Shown here: positions 34,659-43,281 of the stretch, piece by piece
Layout of the letters: every line of letters begins with the position of its first letter
Position numbering within the stretch: position 1 is the first letter of the stretch
NCBI RefSeq assembly: GCF_009760925.1
Contig: NZ_VRLV01000018.1
Coordinates: 1-64,000, forward strand
From: Nonomuraea typhae
GTDB taxonomy: Bacteria > Actinomycetota > Actinomycetes > Streptosporangiales > Streptosporangiaceae
Direction: 5' to 3'
Length of the DNA stretch: 64,000 bases
Position numbers and translations under genes: made by a program
The notes under the pieces: model-generated
Told to the model about the DNA's origin: nothing
The model's database searches: none
What the model saw: the letters and a program-made list of their open reading frames with translations, nothing else

Positions 34659-35252
34659 ATGACGAGAGCCCCGAACCCAGACCGCCGCCGGGACGCAAGC
34701 CGCAAAGCGACCCTGGCCGCGGCGCTGGAGTTGTGCGTGGAGCGGGGATACGCCGCGGTGACCGTCGACGCCATCGCCACCCGCGCCGGCGTCAGCAAGG
34801 CCACCATCTACCGCTGGTGGCCCGCCAAAAGCGCGATCGTCCTGGAAGCGGTCGATGAGGCCGCGCCCATCCCGGAGACCTTCCCCGACACCGGCGACCT
34901 GGCCGCCGACCTGCACACCTGGCTCAGCGGCATCCACGGCGTCTTCCACGACCCGCGCCTCGGCCCGGCCTTCACCGGCGTGCTCGCCGAAAGCCAGCTG
35001 GATGCGAACCTCGCCCACCAGCTACGCGAACGACTGATCAACCACCGAGTCGCTCAGCTCGAGGAACGCATGACCAAGGCGCGAAAGAACAACGAGCTCG
35101 CCCCCGACGCCGATCTCGAAGTGGCGCTGGACATCCTCCACTCACCCATCTACCGAAGGCAGGCGCTGCACTACCCGCTGCCCGATGACACCTACCTGAC
35201 CAGGCTCATCACGCTCGTCATGCGGGCCATCGGACCCACTCACGCCAACTGA
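34659..35252 (+). CDS. TetR-family regulator of the cargo peptidase
   Basis: A 197-residue TetR regulator of the type with a TetR_C_11-like domain. The helix-turn-helix is VTVDAIATRAGVSKATIYRWWPAKSAIVLEAV. The ATG at 34659 lies close to the second operator, so autorepression is likely. The protein probably controls the divergent S9 peptidase. Downstream it converges on tnpA. Confidence 0.92.
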   Translation: MTRAPNPDRRRDASRKATLAAALELCVERGYAAVTVDAIATRAGVSKATIYRWWPAKSAIVLEAVDEAAPIPETFPDTGDLAADLHTWLSGIHGVFHDPRLGPAFTGVLAESQLDANLAHQLRERLINHRVAQLEERMTKARKNNELAPDADLEVALDILHSPIYRRQALHYPLPDDTYLTRLITLVMRAIGPTHAN

Positions 35253-35355
35253 CCCACACCAGGCCACAGCTCTGGACGGTCGCTGATCATTCCAAAGCTT
35301 CGATCCAGAGCGCCAGCTTCTCGACGCTCAACACGCTTCGCACAAATGAGTCATC

Positions 35356-38276
35356 TCAGGCGGCCAGGCCGAGGTCGAGGCGGCGTTCCATGTCGATGTC
35401 GATCCGACCGTACAGGTTGGCGTTCGACCAGAACAGAGGCGACAGGCCCCGTTTGTCGGCGTCGGTCATCTTCTCCTGCCAGGCCGGATCCTTCAGGACG
35501 GACTGAACCAGCAGGGTGTTGATGAACACCAGGGCGGACTGCAGCAGGTGCAGACTCAGCATGGAGACCTCTTGGTGCTCCTTGTCGCTGCCGGGCAGGG
35601 TGCCGGCGCTGCCGTAGAACAGGTCGGTGTTGGCCGAATTCCAGTTCTCCACCACCTGCAGCCCCTCGTGAATCTCCCGACGCAGCTCTTGGGAGGCGAC
35701 GTACTCGGCGACGAAGATGCTCTTGACCGCCTTGCCGAGTTCCTCGATCGCTCTATAAGTGGGGTGCTTGGGGCCGCCGCGGGTGAAGCGGCGCAGCACT
35801 TGCTCGGCCTCGGCCGTCCCCAGCCGCAGGGCGGTGGCGTACTTGACCAGCTGGTCGTACTGCTGAGCGATGATCTTCCAGTCGATCGGCTTGTCGGACA
35901 CCATGCCGCTCAGGCTGGAAGGAACCGGATCGTCGGCGTCGGCTTTCACCAGCTTCTGCTGGGCGATCTTCTTCATCCGCGGCAGCAGCTTGAACCCCAG
36001 CAAGTAGGAGAAGGCGAACCCGACCACGGACTGACCATGACTATCGGTGTACTGGCGGTCGATGGTGGCGTCGGTGCAGTGCCGCAGCACGCCCTCCATC
36101 ATCGCGGCGACCTCGGAGGCGTTGCAGGTCCGCAGCTGGGAGTAGACGCACACCGACTTGCGGTCCACGTGCCAGTAGATCATGACGCCGGGGCCGCCGT
36201 AGCGGGCGTGGTATTCGGTCATCAGGTTCGACGACCATGACCCGAACTTCTTCGAGTCCGACGCGCACGCGGTCCCGTTGCCCCACCACAGCGGGTCGCG
36301 CATCTTCAGGGTGGCGTTGACCAGGGCGGCGATCGCCTTGCGCAGGTCGTCGCGGTTGACGAACAGGTGGCGGGTCGCCCGCAGCGCCGCTTCGGTCTCA
36401 CCGTGGTGGCCGCTGTCGGCGACCCGTTTGATCCCCACGTTCGTGCCCAGCGCGTACAGGACCAGCAGCAGGCGTTTGCGGATCACCTCGCGCGGGGTCG
36501 CCTCCCGGGTGGCGACCGTGGTGAAGGCGTCGGTGAAGTCGGTGACGAAGTCCGACTCCTTCAAGAAGTCCAGCAGGTCGATGATCCCCCAGCGAGCGGC
36601 GACCTCGGTGTGCAGCGCCCGCAGGTTCTCCGGCACCTTCAGCTTGCCCAGGTCAGGGATGTGCCAGCGCGGCTCGCCGCAGTGCGTCTTCACCTTCGTC
36701 CCGCCGGACTTGTTCCTGGCCAGCGCTTCCCCGCACGCCGCCATCGAGGCGCGCATCGCCTCCTTCAACGTCTCGATGAACACCGTGGCGTCCAGCGGCT
36801 GGCGCAGTTCCTCGTAGTGGACGTCGCGGTTGTCCTCGAAGTCCGCCGGCAAGTCCTCGTCGGGGTTGCGCCAGCGGCGTGCGCCGGCGACGTAGATCTC
36901 GCGGCGGCGCAGTGCGTCCTTCAACGACACGATCACGCACAGCTCGTAGGAGGCCCGCTCGATGACCCCGTTCTCATCGACCACCGCTTCCAACCAGCCG
37001 TCCGGCACCACGCCCTCGATCGGGACGTTCTCCGAGGCGTCGTAGTGGCGGGTCGTGTTCGGGATATCGGCGTAGCGCTGCAGCAGGTCCAGCGCGTCCA
37101 TCACCGGCCGGTAGGCGGTGTTGTTGCACTTGAACTCGAGCGCGGCCAGCAGCTTGGGCAGCATCCGCCGGTAGTAGGAGGTGTAGGAGCTGGTCAGCAC
37201 GATGCGCACCTGGGCCTTGAACGTCTTGGCGTCCGCCTTCGCCTCGGTCACCAGCGCCTTCAGTGTCGCCTCCCCGCCCGGCACCGCGGGAAACACCACC
37301 TGCCGGACCGTGCCCTCTGGCCGGCGCAGCGAAGCCTCGGCAATCGAGAACAGCTTCTCGGTCTTGCGATGCACCTTCTTGGCCTCCGCCGCGATCGCCC
37401 GCTCAACCTTCCGCTCCGCCCTGGTGTTGATCTTCGACACCAGGCCGATGAACAGATCCACCAGCGCATCCGTGATCTCCGTCGTCCGCGACCAGGCCAG
37501 CGCCGCCATCAACGTCAACCGGATCGCCGGCGGATTGGCCGCGAAGTCCGACGGATGCGAGGCCATCGACCGGGCCCGCCAGGAGGCCACCAGCCGATCC
37601 GAGTAGCCGCCGAACAGATCCGCCGGCAACCCGAGGGTCTTGGCCCGCCGCAGCTTGACGATCTCCTCCAGCAACGTCTCCAGGCCCAGCCGTCCGGGGT
37701 CGGACTTCAGCTCCTGCAGGAACCCGTCCTCGCCTGTCGCCAGCTCCCACAACGCCCGCGCCGAGTCCGCCGACAACCCGTTCAGCACATGCAGGCAGAA
37801 CTTCCGCTCAAACCGGGCCCGGCCTGCGCCCACGATCCGGTCCATCCGGCCCGGCGGTTCGATCTGTAGCTTCCGGCAGCGAGGCAGCAGCGCCGCCCGC
37901 AGCCCTTCGTCGGTGAACACCATCGGACAGATCTTTTTCGCCAGCCAACCGGCCAGCACGTCCTCATCCGCCCGGGTCGACTCCCGAAACCCCAGCGCTT
38001 CCCGCACCTGCGCCCGGTGGTACTCGATCGTGGACCCCGACCACCGATACTCCGAAACAGCGTAGCGTCGACCTTCACCTGCCCGGCCATGTAGTCCACC
38101 GCCGCTCGCGGCACCTCACCCGCATGTCGCGGGAACCGGCCTTCCTGCTCGAAGAACTTCAGCAGCAGGCCGAAACCCAGACGGGTCGCCCCCGTCTTGT
38201 TCCCCACCAGATCCCAGTCGCTGTCCAGCAGCGTCCACGCCGCGATCAGCTCCTCAGGCTCCCACTCCCGGCGCAT
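35356..38276 (-). pseudogene. tnpA: Tn3-family transposase, single frameshift
   Basis: A Tn3-type DDE transposase of about 973 codons split into two frames. The N-terminal part starts at ATG 38276 (MRREWEPEELIAAW) and runs to QVKVDATLF. The rest continues one base shifted near 38050 (SEYRWSGSTIEYHRAQVREALGF) to 35356. Likely catalytic Asp residues lie in CASDSKKFG and QYTDSHGQS. The coordinate span is 3n+2, as one missing base would give. No slippery heptamer for programmed -1 shifting is visible, so inactivation or a sequencing error is likelier. Confidence 0.9.
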
Positions 38277-38402
38277 CTCCGCCGCTCCCTTTGCCAGACC
38301 GACCCCCGAGAACAAGGCACACGATCGAACGGGAAACACCCCCTACGCCCCGGTACGCGCGATTCGTGACGACTACGAACCGCAACCGTGATCTAGCTCA
38401 TC

Positions 38403-38442
38403 GCTACTTTGGGGCTGGGGACGCCTTCGGGAGCAGGACGCC
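38403..38442 (-). repeat. Right terminal inverted repeat of Tn3-family element
   Basis: The 40-bp right end pairs with 24883-24922 at 37 of 40 positions. It is followed directly by TACAC (38443-38447), the second copy of the target duplication. Confidence 0.93.
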
Positions 38443-39809
38443 TACACGTGCACCCGCACCGAGGCCGCCCCACCGGCCGGCTTCATGGAACCCGCCTCGC
38501 CCGACGGCCGGCACACGCTCTTCCTGCGCGCGCACGACCTGTGGCTGCGCACGGTCAAGGACGGCCGCGAGCGGGCGCTGACCGGCGACGGCGAGGCCGA
38601 CCTCGCCTACGGCCTCAGCCCCTTCTCCCCGGCCGTCCTGCTGAACAAGCTCGGCCTGCCCGGCCCGCCGCCCGCCGTGGCCTGGTCACCGGACTCCACC
38701 CGCGTCCTGACCCACCGCACCGACCAGCGCCGCGTGCGCCGCACCCACCTCGTCACCCGGGTCGAACCCGCACAGTTCGGACGGCCGATGGTCAAGGTCC
38801 TGGCCAGCGGCGAGGTGCTGTGGTACTCCCAGCGCGACGGCTGGGGTCACCTCTATCTGTACGGCGGGCGGGCCGAGCGCCAGATCACCTCGGGGCCTGG
38901 GCGGTGCGGGAGATCCTGCACGTCGACGAGGCCGAGCGGGTGGTCTACTTCGTCGCCACCGGCCTGGTCGCCGAGGACCCCTACCGGCGCTCGCTCTGCC
39001 GGGCCGCGCTGGACGGCTCCGGCTTCGCCCGCATCACCGGCGACGACCTGGACCACGAGGTCACCGTGTCTGCCAACCGGGAGTACGTCATCGACTCCGC
39101 CTCCACCACGAGCCTGCCCCCGGTGATCAGCGTGCGCGGCTGGGACGGCGCCGTCCGCGTCGAACTGGAGCGCGCCGACATCTCCCGCCTGCTGGCCACC
39201 GGCTGGTCGGCCCCGGAGCGCTTCCGGGTCAAGGCCGCCGACGGCGTCACCGACGTCTACGGCATCGTGTACAAGCCCCACGGCTTCGACCCGCGGCGCA
39301 CCTACCCGGTGATCGACCGCCCCTACCCGGGGCCGCACGCCAACCGGGTCAGTCCCGCCTTCGACTCCGGCATCCTCGGGCACGAGGCCGAGCCCATCTT
39401 CCCCGACGTCTACAAGGTCGGCGTCGCCGAGGCCGGCAACCACGACAACCGCTTCTACCACGCCGGCTGGGGCGAGGCATACGACGGCCCCGACTACGTC
39501 CGCTCCTCCAACGTCGAGGCCGCCGACCGCATCCGGGGCAAGCTGCTGCTCATCCACGGCGGCAGCGACGACAACGTCCACCCGCACCTGACCCTGCGCC
39601 TGGCCGAGCGGCTCATCGCCCTGGACAAGGACGTCGACATGTTCATCATCCCCGGCGCCGAGCACGCCTTCGTGGGCTACGAGCACCAGGTCTCCCGGCG
39701 CAGGTGGGACTACCTCGTCCGCAACCTGCTGGGCGTGGAGCCGCCGGAGGACTACCGCATCGCGCCGACGGCGATCGATGGGGAGATGCCGGCCGAGTTG
39801 TTCGGCTGA
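38443..39809 (+). pseudogene. S9 peptidase, C-terminal part, cut and deleted
   Basis: The continuation of the peptidase begun at 24521. Against the intact cargo paralogue it has three further lesions. About 100 codons of the propeller are missing after RRVRRTHL. One base is missing near 38897, where ITSG should be followed by AWAVREILHV. About 75 codons are missing after GILGHEAE, including the nucleophile motif GHSGGG. The acid (HGGSDDNVH) and His (PGAEHAF) regions remain. The gene is therefore dead irrespective of the transposon. Confidence 0.9.
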
Positions 39810-40466
39810 TCAGCCCAGGACCAACGGGAGTTTCGCCGCCAGCTCCCCCAGCTCGGCCCTCTGCGCGGCGCTCGGGGCGCGGCGGCCGGTGCCGACCAGC
39901 AGCGCCTCGGCGTCGGAGAAGGCCGCGGGGAACGCGCTGGCGGCGATCTTCTCCAGCATCTCGCGGGTCCTGGCCAGCCCGTCGGCGGGTGGCCCCGGCA
40001 CGCCGGGCAGGTGGGCGACCAGGTCGAGGTGGTGCAGCGTCCACTCCAGGACATAGGCATCCAGATAGTCGCCCGCGGTCAGGACCTGGTCCTTGGTGCC
40101 GACCCGCATCGCCGGATCGGCCAGCACGGCGGCCCGGCCGGCGGCGGCGCCGAGGTCGTCGAGGTGGAACTTCAGCAGCCGAGGCTCCTGGTAGGCGGCG
40201 GCCAGCCGGACGATCAGCGCGTCGAGCGGGTCCTCGCCGGTGGGCGGCGTCTGGGAGAGGGTCCAGTAGGTCACCGCGTCGTGGGTGGGCTCGCTCTGCG
40301 CGGGCGTGGCCAGGGTGATCAGGACGTCCTGGGCGTCGATGATCAGATGGCAGGCCAGGTCGCGGACCAGCCAGCCGGCGCACCCGGACGGCTGCGCGAA
40401 TGCCTCGTCGGGGAGGTCGGCGACCGCCGTGCGCAACGCCGCCCAGGAGCGTGAGAAGAGATCCAC
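39810..40466 (-). CDS. Maleylpyruvate isomerase-type DinB-like protein
   Basis: A 218-residue protein with the mycothiol-dependent maleylpyruvate isomerase N-terminal fold. SGCAGWLVRDLACHLIIDAQD and YVLEWTLHHLDL carry the His residues that bind the metal. Family members use mycothiol as thiol cofactor or are metalloproteins of unknown activity. The stop abuts that of the S9 pseudogene. It lies downstream of the haloperoxidase gene but is separated from it by a strong terminator. Confidence 0.85.
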   Translation of the reverse strand: MDLFSRSWAALRTAVADLPDEAFAQPSGCAGWLVRDLACHLIIDAQDVLITLATPAQSEPTHDAVTYWTLSQTPPTGEDPLDALIVRLAAAYQEPRLLKFHLDDLGAAAGRAAVLADPAMRVGTKDQVLTAGDYLDAYVLEWTLHHLDLVAHLPGVPGPPADGLARTREMLEKIAASAFPAAFSDAEALLVGTGRRAPSAAQRAELGELAAKLPLVLG

Positions 40467-40522
40467 CTTGGCAACCTAGTCCGGGGCCGCGCCGGCGGAC
40501 AAGCGCATAACCCCCGAGCCGG

Positions 40523-40573
40523 GCGCATGGATCGCGCCTGGAGCCCTGACCACTCCAGGCGCGGTCCATGCGC
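40523..40573 (-). terminator. Strong hairpin terminator
   Basis: Arms of 21 bp (40523-40543 and 40553-40573) pair perfectly apart from one G-U, with a 9-base loop. It lies 22 bp after the haloperoxidase-like stop and before the next gene on that strand. Confidence 0.8.
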
Positions 40574-40594
40574 CGGCCCCGGGCCGCGGGGCGC

Positions 40595-41818
40595 TCAGAG
40601 CAACAGGGCCGGCAGGTGGAGCAGGGCGTTGAGGGTGACGCGCCGGCCGAGCTGGGCGCCGTCGTCGTCGGCGTCGCGGGTGTGGATGCCCGACCACACG
40701 CGGGCGTCGAGGTTCTCCTGGGTGAACTGGCGCCAGCTCGTGTACGTGCGGTCGGCGCCGGGCGCGGCCGAACTCGCCACGGTGATCGGCTGCTGCGGGC
40801 GCGAGCCGGTCAGCGCGGTGAGCACCTGCTCGGCCGAGGCGGCGACGGCGGCGTGACCGGAGACGTAGTCGGGATGCGGGGGCGTGTCGTGCAGCGGGGT
40901 CCAGGCAGGGTGGCCGCCGGCGCGCAGGGCGGTGACCGGGCGCCAGCGCGCGTGCGCGTACTTGGCGTCGGCCACGGCGATCTGGGTGTCGACCGAGGCC
41001 ACGTGGAAGGCCGCCACCAGGCCGGCGCGGGCGGCCGTCGGCCAGGTCGCCCTCTGAGCCAGGGCGCCGCGCAGGATCTGGGTGAAGATCGGCAGCGGGG
41101 TGGTGGCCCAGAACTGCGCCACCGCCGTCTGCTCCGGGGTGCGCACGGCGGAGTCGGCGGCGCCGTACACGCGCACCTCCTCCAGGTCGCGGCGGTAGGC
41201 GGCCGAGTCCAGCGGGTCGGGGGCCGGCCGGTACCGCGCGCCGTCGGGCAGCAGGAAGGGGCGGGCGTTGCGCAGGCCGTACTGGATGCCGGGCTCGTAG
41301 CGCGGCGGCGTCGGCTGCCAGACGCCGGGGGCGGGCGGCTGCGGGTGGTAGGGGGCGTTCACCGAGGCCGGATCCAGGCCGTCGCCGGTGCGGGCCGACA
41401 GCAGCGCGGCGGTTTCCGCCTTTCCTGCGGCGATGCCGCGATCCTTGGCGGGCCCGTCGGGGATGCGCGCCAGCGTGCCGGCCAGAACGGCGTCCAGCTG
41501 CGGCTTTCCCGGCGGGGCGAAGTCGAGCAGCGCCGCGTGCACGGCGCAGGCCAGCGCGGCCTCCTGATAGGCGGTGCCCGCCAGCGGCTCGCGCAGCAGG
41601 GCGCGCGTGGCCGCCGTCCAGCCGATCGCCCACACGCGCGAGTTGGTGACCGCGGCCGAGGCGCCGCCCAGCCTGACGGTCAAAGCGGAGGCGTCATACC
41701 ATTCCAGGGCGACATCGACCGCCCCCGCCGCGGTGCGGGCGGTCGCGGGGGCTGCGGTGAGCGTGGTCGGCAGTACGGCCAGCACGAGCACGGCCGCTAT
41801 CCGGGATAAGCGCGACAT
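40595..41818 (-). CDS. Exported vanadium haloperoxidase / PAP2-type protein
   Basis: A 407-residue protein with a signal peptide (MSRLSRIAAVLVLAVLPTTL, cleavage near APATA). The vanadate/phosphate-binding residues typical of the superfamily are present: Lys/Arg in KYAHARWRPV, Ser-Gly-His in HPDYVSGHAAVA, and Arg/His in RVWSGIHTRDAD. It may oxidise halides or hydrolyse phosphate esters outside the cell; the sequence does not decide. It is a paralogue of the protein at 52.6-53.8 kb (both contain RWRPVTALRAGG). Confidence 0.88.
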   Translation of the reverse strand: MSRLSRIAAVLVLAVLPTTLTAAPATARTAAGAVDVALEWYDASALTVRLGGASAAVTNSRVWAIGWTAATRALLREPLAGTAYQEAALACAVHAALLDFAPPGKPQLDAVLAGTLARIPDGPAKDRGIAAGKAETAALLSARTGDGLDPASVNAPYHPQPPAPGVWQPTPPRYEPGIQYGLRNARPFLLPDGARYRPAPDPLDSAAYRRDLEEVRVYGAADSAVRTPEQTAVAQFWATTPLPIFTQILRGALAQRATWPTAARAGLVAAFHVASVDTQIAVADAKYAHARWRPVTALRAGGHPAWTPLHDTPPHPDYVSGHAAVAASAEQVLTALTGSRPQQPITVASSAAPGADRTYTSWRQFTQENLDARVWSGIHTRDADDDGAQLGRRVTLNALLHLPALLL

Positions 41819-41963
41819 CGAGCCGGTGGTCCTTTCTGTGGGAATCCCTCGGGGCCACGCTCGTCCCGGCGGCGATCAGCGGCAACCCCTAGCGACGCCT
41901 TGGCCTGCGGGTCTGGGGTGACGCAGGGGTAAATCGGTGGACAGCGTCGCTAACGTGGCGGGT

Positions 41964-42686
41964 ATGCAGATCATCGATGAGGAGCGTTTCGCCGCCGACG
42001 GTTTCGCCAAGGTCGAGGCGGTGGTGGCACGGCAGGTGGCCGACGCGGCCCGGGATCTGCTGTGGCGGCAGATCGGCCTGTCCCCCGGCGAGCCGTCCGG
42101 CTGGCGTGAGCCCGTGGTGTGGGCCTCCGACATGACCGGCGCCGGCCCGTTCGGCGAGATCATGAACAGCCCCCGCCTGCACGCCGCCTACGACGCCGTC
42201 GCCGGTCCGGGCGGCTGGCTGCCGCGCGGCAGCCTGGGCATGATCCCCGTCCGCTTCCCCCGGCTTCCGCCGGCCGACGACCGGGGCTGGCACATCGACC
42301 TCAACACCCAGCGCCCCGACGGCACGTGGGGCACCAGTGCGCGCTCGCAGACGATGCTGCTGCTGATCCTGCTGTCGGAGGTGGGCCCCGACGACGCGCC
42401 CACCCGGGTCCGGGCCGGCTCGCATCGCGACGCCTTCGCCGTCCTGGGCGAGGAGGCCCTGGAGCACACCGAGGCCGGCCCGCTGGTCGAGGCGGCCAGC
42501 CGGGAGCGGCCCGTCGTGCACGCCACCGGCGAGCCCGGCGACGTGTACCTGCTGCACCCCTACACCGTGCACGCGGCCGACGAGCACCGCGGCACCCGGC
42601 CGCGGTTCATGTCGCAGGGACCGGTCATGCTCAAGCGAGCGGTGACCGGGCAGAGCGACACGTTGCTGGACCGCGCCCTGCGGTAG
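41964..42686 (+). CDS. Phytanoyl-CoA dioxygenase family protein
   Basis: A 240-residue Fe(II)/2-oxoglutarate dioxygenase. The iron ligands are His and Asp in GWHIDLNTQ and the distal His in YLLHPYTVHAADEH; the Arg of RPRFMSQGP probably binds 2-oxoglutarate. ATG at 41964 (MQIIDEERF) is preferred to an upstream GTG. The substrate is unknown. It is divergent from the haloperoxidase gene. Confidence 0.88.
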   Translation: MQIIDEERFAADGFAKVEAVVARQVADAARDLLWRQIGLSPGEPSGWREPVVWASDMTGAGPFGEIMNSPRLHAAYDAVAGPGGWLPRGSLGMIPVRFPRLPPADDRGWHIDLNTQRPDGTWGTSARSQTMLLLILLSEVGPDDAPTRVRAGSHRDAFAVLGEEALEHTEAGPLVEAASRERPVVHATGEPGDVYLLHPYTVHAADEHRGTRPRFMSQGPVMLKRAVTGQSDTLLDRALR

Positions 42687-42712
42687 CACGCGCGCCCGGA
42701 GGATCAACGGGT

Positions 42713-43225
42713 TCAGAAGGTGAACCCGCCCGGCCGCCCGTTGCGGTCGGCGATCAGCCCGGCCAGGGTGGCCAGCGCGATCTCGGGCGGCGTCTGGGAG
42801 CCGATGTTGAGCCCGATGGGCCGGCGCACCCGCGCGATCTCCTCCTCCGGCACCCCCAGCTCGGCCAGCGCCTTCACGTGCGGGCCGGTGTGCCGGGCAC
42901 TTCCCATGATCCCGATCCAGCGGGCGGAGGTCTTCAGCAGCTCCCGCAGAACCGGCCCGATCTCTGGCCGATGGTGATCGGTCAACACGACGTCGGCGCC
43001 GTCGAGGAAGCCGCCCGCCCGCCTCTCGGCCCGCACCCCTGCCAGCCCCCGGGCGGGGTCGGGCTCGAACAGAACGGGCGTGAACCCGAGCTCGGCGCCG
43101 AAGCGCAGCAGGCACTCGGCGACGGGCGAGGCGAACACCGCCACCAGCCTGCGCTCGTCCCGCCCCTGGGGCGGGTGCCCGTGGGCGGCCTCACACGCCG
43201 GGTCCTCGTCATGGCTGTGCGTCAT
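42713..43225 (-). CDS. XdhC-like Rossmann-domain protein
   Basis: A 170-residue protein matching the C-terminal XdhC Rossmann domain. Shared features are VFASPVAECLLRFGAELGF, DVVLTDHH, WIGIMGSARHTGPHV and RVRRPIGLNIGSQTPPEIALATLAGL. XdhC proteins handle molybdenum cofactor for xanthine-dehydrogenase-type enzymes. None of those enzymes is in view, so this is a stand-alone or orphan member. The N-terminal XdhC/CoxI domain is absent. Confidence 0.85.
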   Translation of the reverse strand: MTHSHDEDPACEAAHGHPPQGRDERRLVAVFASPVAECLLRFGAELGFTPVLFEPDPARGLAGVRAERRAGGFLDGADVVLTDHHRPEIGPVLRELLKTSARWIGIMGSARHTGPHVKALAELGVPEEEIARVRRPIGLNIGSQTPPEIALATLAGLIADRNGRPGGFTF

Positions 43226-43281
43226 AGGGGCAGTCTGCGCGCCGCGCCCGCCTCAGGACAACCGGCCGTGCCGGGCCCGCC

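Larger units (their letters stand above)
24883..38442. mobile_element. Tn3-family transposon, 13.56 kb, with cargo
   Basis: The ends are 40-bp inverted repeats with 37 matches, flanked by the direct repeat TACAC (24878-24882 and 38443-38447). Removing the element plus one TACAC rejoins the S9 peptidase frame exactly (D-T-Y-T-C-T-R). It carries tnpR near the left end and a Tn3-type tnpA, frameshifted, near the right end. Cargo is a TetR, MFS-ferredoxin-reductase-P450 operon, a membrane protein, and an S9 peptidase with its own TetR. Remnants of an HxlR gene and a tyrosine recombinase show older rearrangement inside it. The 5-bp duplication and transposase family are as expected for Tn3 elements. 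Confidence 0.93.

Noticed and set aside
35269..35311. Terminator between the cargo TetR and tnpA
   Set aside because: GCTCTGGA/TCCAGAGC arms are perfect but only 8 bp with a loop of 27 bases; too weak to call.
38040..38065. Programmed -1 frameshift in tnpA
   Set aside because: The region reads CTG TTT CGG with no X-XXY-YYZ slippery heptamer and no obvious following hairpin, so a single-base loss or sequencing error is likelier.
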